Positions 20,862 to 30,109 are shown, counted from the first letter of the stretch. The stretch: DNA of 64,000 nt from Pseudomonas mucidolens (GCF_900106045.1 NZ_LT629802.1:1488001-1552000); one strand, 5' to 3'. Made by a program: numbers and translations. Notes: generated by a model from the letters alone, not told the origin.

Positions 20862-21958
20862 TGGCCGAGATCCATTTGCAGAACCTGGCTCATAGTTACA
20901 GCCCTACGCCGGTCGATCCTTCGGACTACGCCATCCGGGAAATGAACCACGTTTGGGAGCAGGGCGGTGCCTATGCCTTGCTCGGCCCTTCGGGTTGCGG
21001 CAAGTCGACGTTGCTCAACATCATCTCCGGCCTGCTCAGCCCTTCGGAGGGGCAGGTGCTGTTTGACAGCAAAGTGGTGAATGACCTGACCCCGGAAAAA
21101 CGCAATATTGCCCAGGTGTTCCAGTTTCCGGTGGTCTACGACACCATGACGGTGTTCGACAACCTGGCTTTTCCGCTGCGCAATCAAGGCATGGCCGAGG
21201 CGAAGATTCACAGCAAGGTGCAGGAAATTGCCGAGGTGCTTGACCTCCAGGCGCTGTTGGACAAAAAAGCCCGCAACCTCACCGCCGATGAAAAGCAGAA
21301 GGTTTCCATGGGCCGGGGGCTGGTGCGTGATGACGTGTCGGCGATCCTCTTCGACGAGCCGCTGACGGTCATCGACCCGCACTTGAAGTGGAAGCTGCGG
21401 CGCAAGCTCAAGCAGATCCACGAGCAGTTCAACATCACCATGGTCTATGTGACCCACGATCAACTGGAGGCCTCGACGTTTGCCGACAAGATCGCGGTGA
21501 TGTATGGCGGACAAATCGTGCAATTCGGCACACCACGGGAATTGTTCGAGCGGCCTAGCCATACTTTTGTCGGGTATTTCATCGGCAGCCCTGGGATGAA
21601 TCTGATCGAAGTGCAGGCAGAAGCCGGCGGCGTGGGGTTTGCCGGCACGCACCTGGCATTGCCCGAGACGCTGCAACGGCAAATCTCAGAGATGGATTAC
21701 AAGAAGCTTGAGGTCGGCATCCGCCCGGAATTTATTCATGTCTGGGATGAGCCAAACCCCGACGTGCTGCAAGCCGATGTCATCCATGTCGAAGACCTCG
21801 GGACCTACAAGATCATGACCTTGGACCTTGCTGGAGCGACGCTGAAGGTGCGTCTGGCCGAAGACAAACCGGTGCCCGAGGGCAGGGCGTCCATCAGTTT
21901 CCCGGCGCAATGGCTGATGGTCTATGCCGATGATTACCTGCTGGAGGCACGGCCATGA
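20861..21958 (+). CDS. glpT: Glycerol-type ABC importer ATPase 2 (GlpT-like), degenerate signature motif
   Basis: 365-residue partner ATPase. It has a canonical Walker A (GPSGCGKST, near 44-52), Walker B AILFDEPL and H-loop VTHDQ. The LSGGQ signature is replaced by LTADEKQ, and the D-loop reads VID. In a GlpS-GlpT dimer this gives one complete ATP site (this protein's Walker motifs and His plus the partner's LSGGQ) and one degenerate site. A C-terminal regulatory domain with TOBE-like strands covers about 240-360. Its stop overlaps the permease start as ATGA. Confidence 0.86.
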   Translation: MAEIHLQNLAHSYSPTPVDPSDYAIREMNHVWEQGGAYALLGPSGCGKSTLLNIISGLLSPSEGQVLFDSKVVNDLTPEKRNIAQVFQFPVVYDTMTVFDNLAFPLRNQGMAEAKIHSKVQEIAEVLDLQALLDKKARNLTADEKQKVSMGRGLVRDDVSAILFDEPLTVIDPHLKWKLRRKLKQIHEQFNITMVYVTHDQLEASTFADKIAVMYGGQIVQFGTPRELFERPSHTFVGYFIGSPGMNLIEVQAEAGGVGFAGTHLALPETLQRQISEMDYKKLEVGIRPEFIHVWDEPNPDVLQADVIHVEDLGTYKIMTLDLAGATLKVRLAEDKPVPEGRASISFPAQWLMVYADDYLLEARP

Positions 21959-22821
21959 ACAAGGTGCAGAACAACAAGGCCTGGTGGCTGGTATTGCCGG
22001 TATTCCTGCTGGTGGCCTTCAGTGCGGTGATCCCGATGATGACCGTGGTCAACTATTCGGTGCAGGACATTTTCGACCAGTCCAGCCGCTATTTCGTCGG
22101 GGTCGATTGGTACAAACAGGTGCTGCTGGATTCGCGTCTGCATGACTCGTTGCTGCGCCAGTTCATTTATTCTGCTTGTGTACTGTTGATCGAGATTCCG
22201 CTGGGTATCGCCATCGCCCTGACCATGCCGACCAAGGGGCGCTGGGCCTCGCTTGTATTGATTGTCTTGGCCATTCCGCTGCTGATTCCGTGGAACGTGG
22301 TCGGCACCATCTGGCAGATATTCGGCCGCGCCGATATCGGCCTTCTGGGTTCAACCCTCAATGCGATGGGGATCAACTACAACTACGCTGCCAACACCAT
22401 GGACGCCTGGGTCACGGTGCTGGTGATGGATGTATGGCACTGGACCTCGCTGGTGGCGCTGCTGTGTTACTCGGGACTACGGGCAATACCCGATGTGTAC
22501 TACCAGGCAGCGAGGATTGATCGTGCGTCCAGTTGGGCGGTGTTCCGGCATATCCAGTTGCCGAAGATGAAGAGCGTGCTGCTGATCGCGGTGATGCTGC
22601 GCTTCATGGACAGTTTCATGATCTATACCGAACCGTTCGTGCTGACGGGCGGTGGACCGGGTAATGCCACCACCTTCTTGAGTCAGACCCTGACCCAGAT
22701 GGCTGTAGGGCAATTCGACCTTGGCCCGGCCGCGGCGTTTTCCCTGGTGTATTTCCTGATCATCCTGTTGGTGTCCTGGCTGTTCTACACCGCCATGACC
22801 CATTCCGACGCCAATCGCTGA
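21955..22821 (+). CDS. glpP: Glycerol-type ABC importer permease 1 (GlpP-like, MalF class)
   Basis: 288-residue inner-membrane permease with about six membrane helices; the first is near residues 10-32. The EAA-type loop that contacts the ATPases is visible near 180-200 (PDVYYQAARIDRASSWAVFRHI). It forms the translocation channel with the permease encoded next. The start overlaps the upstream ATPase stop by 4 bases, so translation is coupled. Confidence 0.88.
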   Translation: MNKVQNNKAWWLVLPVFLLVAFSAVIPMMTVVNYSVQDIFDQSSRYFVGVDWYKQVLLDSRLHDSLLRQFIYSACVLLIEIPLGIAIALTMPTKGRWASLVLIVLAIPLLIPWNVVGTIWQIFGRADIGLLGSTLNAMGINYNYAANTMDAWVTVLVMDVWHWTSLVALLCYSGLRAIPDVYYQAARIDRASSWAVFRHIQLPKMKSVLLIAVMLRFMDSFMIYTEPFVLTGGGPGNATTFLSQTLTQMAVGQFDLGPAAAFSLVYFLIILLVSWLFYTAMTHSDANR

Positions 22822-22831
22822 GGCCGCCTCC

Positions 22832-23632
<801 letters not shown>

Positions 23633-23642
23633 GGAGTCGATG

Positions 23643-23915
23643 ATGGAATGGATGGCCTGGACCACCCCCACTGCGCTGTTTTTCGTGGCTATTGCTCTGT
23701 TGTTGGCGGGCATGACCACCTGGGAGTTGCGTTCGCCGAGTATCTCACGGCGTGGTTTTCTGCCGATCAGCACCACCCGTGGTGATCGCTTGTTTATCGG
23801 TCTTCTCGGAAGCGCTTACCTGCATCTGCTGGTAGTCGGCGTGACCGGCTGGAGCATCTGGGTGGCGTCCGCGCTGTCTCTGGTGTGGCTGTTGTCTGTG
23901 ATGCGCTGGGGCTAG
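23643..23915 (+). CDS. glpU: Small DUF2160 membrane protein (GlpU-like)
   Basis: 90-residue protein with about three hydrophobic segments (residues 6-22, 45-62, 64-82). It belongs to DUF2160, which is found almost only inside glpSTPQUV-type operons; its function is not known. Two adjacent ATG codons occur; the second (23643) is chosen because GAGGAG lies six bases before it, against three for the first. It lies between the permeases and the binding protein and probably accompanies the transporter in the membrane. Confidence 0.8.
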   Translation: MEWMAWTTPTALFFVAIALLLAGMTTWELRSPSISRRGFLPISTTRGDRLFIGLLGSAYLHLLVVGVTGWSIWVASALSLVWLLSVMRWG

Positions 23916-23933
23916 TGATGTCGTCCAGATCCT

Positions 23934-24033
23934 TGTAGGCGCGAGCTTGCTCGCGAAAAACCTGGGTTCGCCTCGGGGTGTCAGGTTTTCCGCGTCATCG
24001 TTCGTGACCTTCGCGAACAAGCTCGCTCCTACA
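23934..24033. repeat. REPIN (two inverted REP sequences)
   Basis: TGTAGGCGCGAGCTTGCTCG at the left and the inverted copy ending GCTCGCTCCTACA at the right enclose a variable loop. It sits between the DUF2160 gene and the binding-protein gene, so the transcript of the operon would contain a strong hairpin that may set different levels for the binding protein. Confidence 0.85.
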
Positions 24034-24085
24034 GGGTTGGTTGGCGTTTAGCATGTCCCCATTTGAAATCAACCAGGAGGTCTCT

Positions 24086-25828
24086 ATGTTCGATAAAAAC
24101 AATAAGCTGCGACATAGCATTTCATTGGCCGCCGTCTTGGCGCTCAGCGGCCTGAGCGCCGCGGCGTGGGCCGATGTATACGAAGATGCGGCGAAAAAGT
24201 GGATTGGCAGTGAGTTCAAGCCGTCCACCCTTGACGAAGCCCAGCAGCTTGAAGAGCTGAAGTGGTTTATCAAGGCCGCCGAGCCGTTTCGTGGGATGAG
24301 TATCAACGTGGTGTCGGAAACCCTCACCACCCACGAGTACGAATCCAAGGTGCTGGCCAAGGCTTTCAGCGAAATCACCGGGATCAAGCTGACCCACGAC
24401 CTGTTGCAGGAAGGTGACGTGGTGGAGAAGCTGCAAACCCAGATGCAATCCGACAAGAATATCTATGACGGCTGGGTCAATGACTCGGACCTGATCGGCA
24501 CGCACTTTCGCTATGGCAAGACCGAATCCATCACCGACATGATGGCCAACGAAGGCAAAAACTTCACCTCGCCAACCCTGGACCTGAAGGATTTCATCGG
24601 CATTTCCTTCACCACCGCGCCGGATGGCAAGATTTATCAATTGCCCGACCAGCAGTTCGCCAACCTGTACTGGTTCCGTGCCGACTGGTTCGAGCGTGCC
24701 GACCTGAAAGCCAAGTTCAAGGAGAAATACGGTTACGAATTGGGTGTGCCGGTGAACTGGTCGGCCTATGAGGACGTCGCCAAATTCTTCAGCGAGGACG
24801 TCAAGGAAATCGACGGCAATCGCGTCTACGGGCACATGGACTACGGCAAAAAAGACCCATCCCTGGGCTGGCGCTTCACCGATGCCTGGTTCTCCATGGC
24901 CGGTGGTGGCGACAAGGGCTTGCCTAACGGCTTGCCGGTGGACGAGTGGGGGATTCGTGTCGAGGATTGCCATCCGGTGGGTTCCAGCGTCACCCGTGGT
25001 GGCGACACCAACGGCCCGGCTGCGGTGTTTGCCACGCAAAAATACGTGGATTGGATGAAAGCCTACGCGCCCCCGGAAGCGGCGGGCATGACGTTCTCCG
25101 AATCCGGGCCCGTGCCGTCGCAGGGCAATATCGCCCAGCAGATCTTCTGGTACACCGCCTTTACCGCCGACATGACCAAACCAGGCTTGCCGGTGGTAAA
25201 CGCCGACGGCACGCCGAAATGGCGCATGGCCCCATCGCCACGCGGGCCATATTGGGAGGAGGGGATGAAGCTCGGTTATCAGGACGTGGGTGCCTGGACC
25301 TTCCTCAAATCCACCCCGGAAAAACAAAAACTCGCGGCCTGGCTCTATGCGCAGTTCGTGACCTCGAAAACCGTGTCGCTGAAGAAAACCATTGTCGGCC
25401 TGACGCCGATTCGTGAGTCGGACATCAACTCCCAGGCCATGACTGAGATGGCACCGAAGCTGGGCGGCCTGGTGGAGTTCTACCGTAGCCCTGCGCGGGT
25501 GCAGTGGACGCCGACCGGCACCAACGTGCCGGATTACCCACGTCTGGCGCAACTGTGGTGGAGCAATATCGCGGCTGCCGCCAGCGGCGAGAAAACCCCG
25601 CAACAGGCCCTCGACAATCTCGCCAAGGAGCAGGACGCAATCATGACGCGCCTGGAGCGTGCCAAGGTGCAACCGGTGTGTGGGCCGAAGATGAACCCCG
25701 AGCGCGACGCGCAATACTGGTTCGACCAGCCTGGCGCACCGAAGCCCAAGCTGGCGAACGAGAAGCCCAAGGGTGAAACCGTGAACTATGCCGACTTGCT
25801 CAAGTCGTGGGAGGCGGCGCGTAAGTGA
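24086..25828 (+). CDS. glpV: Glycerol-type ABC importer substrate-binding protein (GlpV-like)
   Basis: 580-residue periplasmic binding protein, unusually long compared with the 400-450 aa of most sugar-binding proteins but typical of the GlpV family. A Sec signal peptide is clear: positive N-terminus KNNKLRH, hydrophobic core LAAVLALSGLSAAA, and probable cleavage after AWA near residue 29. The ATG at 24086 has AGGAGG seven bases upstream. A Crc/Hfq-type AACAATAA lies just inside the coding region at 24098-24105. It is last gene of the operon, followed by a strong terminator. A substrate other than glycerol, such as another polyol, is possible. Confidence 0.88.
   Translation: MFDKNNKLRHSISLAAVLALSGLSAAAWADVYEDAAKKWIGSEFKPSTLDEAQQLEELKWFIKAAEPFRGMSINVVSETLTTHEYESKVLAKAFSEITGIKLTHDLLQEGDVVEKLQTQMQSDKNIYDGWVNDSDLIGTHFRYGKTESITDMMANEGKNFTSPTLDLKDFIGISFTTAPDGKIYQLPDQQFANLYWFRADWFERADLKAKFKEKYGYELGVPVNWSAYEDVAKFFSEDVKEIDGNRVYGHMDYGKKDPSLGWRFTDAWFSMAGGGDKGLPNGLPVDEWGIRVEDCHPVGSSVTRGGDTNGPAAVFATQKYVDWMKAYAPPEAAGMTFSESGPVPSQGNIAQQIFWYTAFTADMTKPGLPVVNADGTPKWRMAPSPRGPYWEEGMKLGYQDVGAWTFLKSTPEKQKLAAWLYAQFVTSKTVSLKKTIVGLTPIRESDINSQAMTEMAPKLGGLVEFYRSPARVQWTPTGTNVPDYPRLAQLWWSNIAAAASGEKTPQQALDNLAKEQDAIMTRLERAKVQPVCGPKMNPERDAQYWFDQPGAPKPKLANEKPKGETVNYADLLKSWEAARK
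24098..24105 (+). promoter_or_regulatory. Crc/Hfq-type motif AACAATAA at the start of the binding-protein gene
   Basis: AACAATAA fits AANAANAA and lies 10 bases inside the coding region, where Hfq/Crc binding would block initiation. It is the third such motif at a translation start in this locus. Confidence 0.5.
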
Positions 25829-25845
25829 GGTGAGGGTGGTGAGTA

Positions 25846-25872
25846 GAACGGCACCGTGAGGTGCCGTTTTTT
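25846..25872 (+). terminator. Terminator of the glycerol importer operon
   Basis: Stem CGGCACC / GGTGCCG with loop GTGA, followed by six T, 18 bases after the last stop codon of the operon. Confidence 0.92.
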
Positions 25873-25886
25873 GTGGTGTCTCTGCT

Positions 25887-25894
25887 ACCGCTAT
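25887..25894 (+). repeat. Left copy of the 8-bp target duplication of the IS66 element
   Basis: ACCGCTAT here is repeated exactly at 30110-30117, each copy directly abutting an element end. Eight bp is the duplication length typical of the IS66 family. Confidence 0.9.
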
Positions 25895-26210
25895 GTAAGC
25901 GTCCGGCAGACACACCTTGACCACACCATTCTCCCCCGTGCTCCTCAAAACCACGCTCATTTGCAAGGCTTTAGTAAGCGCTTGGTTAAGTCACCGTGGT
26001 TCGGAATTCGCGCTTAGAAAACTCAATAGATAGTGAAGTGGGACGCCTCAGACCTCGGCAGATGGTGCGGATAAGATAAAGATTCGGTCGTCTTGGATTA
26101 CCAGACCCATTCTCCGCGCCTTAGCTTCGGTTATCAGCGCCCATTATCAGACTGAGGAGCTTTTTAGCAGGTCAACTCCGAGCGCGAGAACGTTCGTTCA
26201 GCTACTGCCC
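25895..26210. other. Left end of the IS66 element without a gene
   Basis: About 315 bases between the left terminal repeat and the stop codon of the NmrA-like gene. No ribosome-binding site, convincing frame, RNA gene or strong hairpin was found. Confidence 0.6.
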
Positions 26211-27158
26211 TTATGCTGATGAGGTTGCCAGATTTGCACGGGCCCACTCCTCAGCGGTCGTGACTTGAGTCGACTGCTGCGCGTTGAAAGTGCCTGCTTT
26301 AGGCCAGGCCACGCCTCTGCCCTGGGCGAACACAGCGCGGTACTTCTTGATGTGATGCGTTGGGTCTCTCTCCAATTCTTGGAGCAAGTACGGAACAGTC
26401 CACACGTTACGTTTGAACGGGCGACCCAGTACACGTTCGAGGAGGCTCGCAACCTCTCCGTACGTCACTGTATCTCCCGAGAGGTACACAATCTGATCGC
26501 GGAAGCGAGGTTCGAAGAAAACAATTTCCGCTGTCAACGCACCAATGTCTTCTGGAGTCGTGAGCGTCACGCTGGTCTCAAGACTGCCTAGCGCGTTCAC
26601 GGTATCGTTTTCGAAGTCAACCACCTCGAATACTGGCTCGAATAGAAAGCTGGTGAACATACCCGTCGAGATGATTACCCATTCAGTTTTATCCTGGGCG
26701 CGAAGCAATTCGCGTACATCAAGCTGAGCATCGAACAGATCTTGAGGACTGCCCCGACCGATTACCTCGAAGTCGACACCAAACTGCCAAGGAAAGTAGC
26801 GCTTCACACCGGACTTGAGAGCTGCTGTAGCCAGCTTCATCGGGGTTTCCCGGCCTGCAACCATGCCTGCGCAGCCTATTACGGTATCGAACCGTGCGAA
26901 CACTTCAGCCAACTGATCGATTGAATTATTCACGAGATCTGCGGCCACCATCTGGATGCCAAGATCTCGAAGCTCATCGATTTCGACCTTTTTCTCGGGC
27001 ACCTGAGTGTTGATGGTCGAATCCCTGAGCAGGACGCTGATTGTGGAGCCGGGCGCGCGCTTTGCTACTCGCGCAAGATTGCGCAGAACCGGCAGCCCAA
27101 GCTCACCGGCGCCTAGAACGAGAATGGATTGGGGGGAAAGCTGAGTCACTTCGGTCAT
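26211..27158 (-). CDS. NmrA-like/isoflavone-reductase-type NAD(P)H oxidoreductase (passenger gene)
   Basis: 315-residue Rossmann-fold protein of the atypical SDR (NmrA / aromatic alcohol reductase) group. The dinucleotide loop GAGELG is at about residues 17-22, the CAGM strand end near 96, and the substrate-side motif KRYFPWQFGVD near 119-129. No catalytic YxxxK of classical SDRs is obvious, as usual in this family. The ATG at 27158 has CAGGAG ahead of it. The gene is divergent from the HxlR regulator 78 bp away, and this pair lies inside the IS66 element. Members reduce aromatic or quinone substrates or act as redox sensors; the real substrate is unknown. Confidence 0.85.
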   Translation of the reverse strand: MTEVTQLSPQSILVLGAGELGLPVLRNLARVAKRAPGSTISVLLRDSTINTQVPEKKVEIDELRDLGIQMVAADLVNNSIDQLAEVFARFDTVIGCAGMVAGRETPMKLATAALKSGVKRYFPWQFGVDFEVIGRGSPQDLFDAQLDVRELLRAQDKTEWVIISTGMFTSFLFEPVFEVVDFENDTVNALGSLETSVTLTTPEDIGALTAEIVFFEPRFRDQIVYLSGDTVTYGEVASLLERVLGRPFKRNVWTVPYLLQELERDPTHHIKKYRAVFAQGRGVAWPKAGTFNAQQSTQVTTAEEWARANLATSSA

Positions 27159-27175
27159 GATTTCTCCTGAGACCT

Positions 27176-27216
27176 GTTGCCTGTAAGATGAACAAATGCT
27201 TGCACGATTAGGCAAC
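27176..27216. promoter_or_regulatory. Inverted repeat in the nmrA-like/hxlR divergent promoter
   Basis: Arms GTTGCCT (27176-27182) and AGGCAAC (27210-27216) are perfect reverse complements 27 bases apart, inside the 78-bp gap between the divergent starts. This is a plausible operator for the HxlR protein. Confidence 0.4.
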
Positions 27217-27236
27217 GTTCGTAAGAAGGCACACCT

Positions 27237-27713
27237 GTGATACCAGAGAATGAAATGACCGATCAGGAGGCTCTCAGCCAGGCAGAAACAATTTGCCGAA
27301 CGCTTAGAGAAGACGATGATGGCGTCAGACGAGAAGTGCTTGCTCACGCAGGTAGCCGCTGGTCGTTAGGTATTCTGCATGCCCTGGGGGTTTACGGCAC
27401 GATGCGCCATGCCGAAATAAAAAGGCAGATGACTGGGGTGACTCAGCGGATGTTAACCAAGACGCTACGCTCCATGGAGCGGGATGGGCTAGTGGTTCGG
27501 CGGGAGTTCGGTGAGATTCCGCCACGTGTCGAGTATGAGCTGACGCCGCTGGGTATGGGACTGTTGATCCGCATGTCACCTATCTGGACTTGGGTTGTCG
27601 AGAACGTTGAGGATTTCCGCAAGGCGCGGCGTATTTTCGACAGTCAGGATGACAAAAAACCCGCATGGCAAATACCTCCATCGACACCATTAGATTCAGA
27701 CGCGTCGGACTGA
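27237..27713 (+). CDS. HxlR-family winged-helix transcriptional regulator (passenger gene)
   Basis: 158-residue MarR-related HxlR protein. The core reads GSRWSLGILHALG, then MRHAEIKRQM, VTQRMLTKTLRSMERDGLVVR and PRVEYELTPLG (residues about 38-105), the recognition helix and wing of the family. Unlike many members it lacks the redox Cys pair near the N-terminus. GTG at 27237 has AAGAAGG seven bases upstream; ATG at 27255 is the alternative. HxlR genes commonly sit next to and control oxidoreductase genes, as here. Its stop lies 17 bases from the convergent tnpC stop. Confidence 0.85.
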   Translation: MIPENEMTDQEALSQAETICRTLREDDDGVRREVLAHAGSRWSLGILHALGVYGTMRHAEIKRQMTGVTQRMLTKTLRSMERDGLVVRREFGEIPPRVEYELTPLGMGLLIRMSPIWTWVVENVEDFRKARRIFDSQDDKKPAWQIPPSTPLDSDASD

Positions 27714-27730
27714 ATGTAGCTCATAGCGTG

Positions 27731-29260
27731 TTAGGAGCCCTGTGCCCATTGATGCGGTAGTAATTGGTCAATTGCACTGGCCCTCTGTGTCGGCAACCGC
27801 GTCAGTACATCCTTGAGATACGCGAACGGATCATGCCCATTCATGCGTGCCGATTGAATCAAGCTCATAATTGCCGCCGCTCGTTTACCGCTGCGCAGTG
27901 ATCCGGCGAAGAGCCAATTCGAACGGCCAAGGGCCCAAGGCCGGATCGTATTTTCGACCCGATTGTTGTCGATGGGCACAGCACCATCATTGAGGTAGCG
28001 CGTCAGCGCTACCCAGCGTTTCAGGCTGTAATCCAGAGCCTTGGCTGTGGCCGAGCCCTCGGGCACAAGTTCGCGCTGAGCCAGCATCCACTCATGCAAC
28101 TTCTCCGCGATAGGAATCGCCATTTCTTGACGTAATCGCCAGCGATCTTCATCGCTCATCTCTTTGGCCTTTCGTTCAACCTCGTATAGGCCGCCGATTG
28201 AGTGCAGCGCCTGTTCGGCCAGTTGGCTTTTGTTCGCCACATGCAGGTCGAAGAACTTGCGGCGAGCATGGGCCATGCAGCCGATTTCGGTGATGCCCCC
28301 TTCGAAGCCGGCCTTGTAGCCTGCGAAGCCATCGCAGACCAGCTTGCCGTTCCAAGTGCCCAGGAAGTTGCGCGCATGTTCGCCAGCACGGCTCGGGCTG
28401 AAGTCGTAGACTACCGCCTTCAGTGCCGAGAATGGTGTCGTGCAGTAGGCCCAGACATACGCTCGGTGCGTTTTCTTTTCACCCGGTGCCAGCATCTGCA
28501 CGGGTGTTTCATCGGCATGGACGACTCGCTGGGCCAGCACTGCCTCGCGCAGTGCTTCCACGAGCGGTTGCAGTTGTACGCCGGTTTGACCCACCCACTG
28601 CGCCAGTGTCGAACGGGCGATGGGCAGCCCGGCGCGGCCGAAGATTTTCTCTTGGCGATACAGCGGCAGATGGTCGGCGAACTTGGCCACCATGATGTGG
28701 GCCAGCAGGCCTGCGGTCGGGACGCCTTTGTCGATGACGTGCGCCGGTACCGGCGCCTGGATTAGCGTTTCACACTGCTCGCAGGCCCACTTTCCACGGA
28801 TGTGACGCTCGACGGTGAATACGCCGGGCGTGTAGTCGAGCTTTTCGCTGGCGTCTTCGCCGATGCGCTTGAGGGCGCAGCCGCACTGGCAGTGGCTGTT
28901 GTCCGGTTCGTGATGGATCAGTGTGCGAGGAAACTGCGGTGGCAGCGGTGCGCGCTTGGGTTGCTGGCGCACTTTGGCTTCGACAGGTGCCGGTTGCAGC
29001 GCCTCAAGTTCGGCTTCGATAGCGGCGATATCCGTATCGATCAAGTCGTCGAGCAGGCTGGCTTGATCCGGGCTCAACTGCTCGCTGCGCTTGGCAAACT
29101 TGAAGCGTTTGAGCAGCGCGATCTCGTGGGCCAGTTTCTCGTTGACCGACTTGTGATGAGTGATTTGCTTGTCCATTGTCTCGACGCGCTGGATCAACTG
29201 CGCCGCCAGGGCACGCAGTTGTTCAGGGTTTAATTGATCGAGATTTGGATGCAAAGTCAT
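27731..29260 (-). CDS. tnpC: IS66-family transposase TnpC (DDE)
   Basis: 509 residues. It has an N-terminal coiled-coil helix (about 5-60), a Zn-finger-like segment with CQCGCAL and CEQC, and a DDE catalytic core with VHADETPVQ, LVCDGFAGY and NNRVENTIRPW, followed by the IS66 C-terminal domain. Length and motifs are complete, so it looks intact. It is transcribed with tnpA and tnpB from the right end of the element. Confidence 0.95.
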   Translation of the reverse strand: MTLHPNLDQLNPEQLRALAAQLIQRVETMDKQITHHKSVNEKLAHEIALLKRFKFAKRSEQLSPDQASLLDDLIDTDIAAIEAELEALQPAPVEAKVRQQPKRAPLPPQFPRTLIHHEPDNSHCQCGCALKRIGEDASEKLDYTPGVFTVERHIRGKWACEQCETLIQAPVPAHVIDKGVPTAGLLAHIMVAKFADHLPLYRQEKIFGRAGLPIARSTLAQWVGQTGVQLQPLVEALREAVLAQRVVHADETPVQMLAPGEKKTHRAYVWAYCTTPFSALKAVVYDFSPSRAGEHARNFLGTWNGKLVCDGFAGYKAGFEGGITEIGCMAHARRKFFDLHVANKSQLAEQALHSIGGLYEVERKAKEMSDEDRWRLRQEMAIPIAEKLHEWMLAQRELVPEGSATAKALDYSLKRWVALTRYLNDGAVPIDNNRVENTIRPWALGRSNWLFAGSLRSGKRAAAIMSLIQSARMNGHDPFAYLKDVLTRLPTQRASAIDQLLPHQWAQGS

Positions 29261-29341
29261 GCCGCCGATTTTGCCAGAGAGGGCTGATGGCGACGATAGA
29301 CTGATGGGCCAATTGCGCTGGCAAGCACGCCATGGCAGATG

Positions 29342-29677
29342 TTAAAGCATCGAGATGATTCCGCCTGCACCGACGCGCTGCCAAGGTAAACCGAGCACCA
29401 GGGCCTGAAGTTGCTCGGCATCCAACTCAACTTCGGAGCCGTGTCGCACACCCGGCCAGAAGAAGCGTCCTTGATTCAAACGCCGGGCGGCAAGCCAAAT
29501 CCCCACGCCGTCATGCACCAGCACTTTCATTCGATTGGCGCGGCGGTTGGCGAACAGATAGGCACAGTGCGGCTTCGCCGCACCGAACACCGCCACGACT
29601 CGTGCGAGCGCGGTTTCAGTGCCGGCGCGCATGTCCATGGGCTCGGTGGCGAGCCAGATGGAATCGACGCGGATCAT
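29342..29677 (-). CDS. tnpB: IS66 accessory protein TnpB (Orf2)
   Basis: 111-residue IS66 Orf2-type protein (WLATEPMDMRAGTETAL near residues 7-23, then RRANRMKVLVHD, GRFFWP). It is required for IS66 transposition; its biochemical role is unclear. Its ATGA start overlaps the tnpA stop. Confidence 0.93.
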   Translation of the reverse strand: MIRVDSIWLATEPMDMRAGTETALARVVAVFGAAKPHCAYLFANRRANRMKVLVHDGVGIWLAARRLNQGRFFWPGVRHGSEVELDAEQLQALVLGLPWQRVGAGGIISML

Positions 29678-30006
29678 CGCAGCAGGTCTCGTAGGAAAGC
29701 AGAACACGCCGCTGCATTTTCTGCTGGCCAACTCACCACGACTACACCTTTTGGATGCGGCACTTCGATTCGGATCGTGGCAGGAAGGGCCTGATGCATC
29801 GGCACCGGCGGCGAAGTCTTGACCGGGATGAAGGCAGTTTGCAGTGCCAGGTTTTTCTGCGCATGCACCCGAATCCATTTATGGACGAGGTTTGCATTGA
29901 GGTTGTGGGTCAAGGCGACATTGGCAATTGAAGTGTCAGGATGGGCGCACTCAGTAATGACCTGGGCCTTGAAGGACTTGGAATAGGAACGGCGTTCTTG
30001 TGGCAT
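29674..30006 (-). CDS. tnpA: IS66 accessory protein TnpA (Orf1, helix-turn-helix)
   Basis: 110-residue IS66 Orf1 with an IS3/IS66-type helix-turn-helix (YSKSFKAQVITEC, then NVALTHNLNANLVHKWI). The start at MPQERRSYSKS (30006) is used; a longer frame to 30042 would run into the upstream palindrome. The stop overlaps the tnpB start as ATGA. Confidence 0.9.
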   Translation of the reverse strand: MPQERRSYSKSFKAQVITECAHPDTSIANVALTHNLNANLVHKWIRVHAQKNLALQTAFIPVKTSPPVPMHQALPATIRIEVPHPKGVVVVSWPAENAAACSAFLRDLLR

Positions 30007-30031
30007 GGGCGTCCGCTTAAAAAGGCTAAAA

Positions 30032-30063
30032 ATGGTGTCCACTTAAATTTAGGTGGACACCAT
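30032..30063. promoter_or_regulatory. 32-bp near-perfect palindrome upstream of tnpA
   Basis: ATGGTGTCCAC and GTGGACACCAT arms meet around TTAAATTTA; of 16 base pairs only one is mismatched (43/52). It lies 26 bp upstream of the tnpA start, inside the right end of the element, and is a likely operator or hairpin controlling transposase expression. Confidence 0.6.
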
Positions 30064-30109
30064 CGCCTTAACCGATGGCATCAGGAAGATGTGTTGCTCG
30101 GACGGTTAC

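Larger units (their letters stand above)
25895..30109. mobile_element. IS66-family transposon with passenger genes (NmrA-like reductase, HxlR regulator, tnpCBA)
   Basis: The left end reads GTAAGCGTCCGGC and the right end, reverse complemented, GTAACCGTCCGAG; further in, ACACA-CTT is shared. Both begin GTAA, as IS66-family termini do. ACCGCTAT flanks both ends. Inside are tnpA, tnpB and tnpC (minus strand, right half) and two non-transposition genes in the left 1.8 kb. A plain IS66 element is about 2.5-2.7 kb; this one is 4,215 bp. It sits between the terminators of the glycerol importer and nuo operons, so it disrupts no gene. Confidence 0.88.

Noticed and set aside
27714..27735. Left end of the IS66 element just after the tnpC stop
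   Set aside because: No sequence there matches the right terminus; the matching GTAAGCGTCCG end and the target duplication are at 25887-25907 instead.
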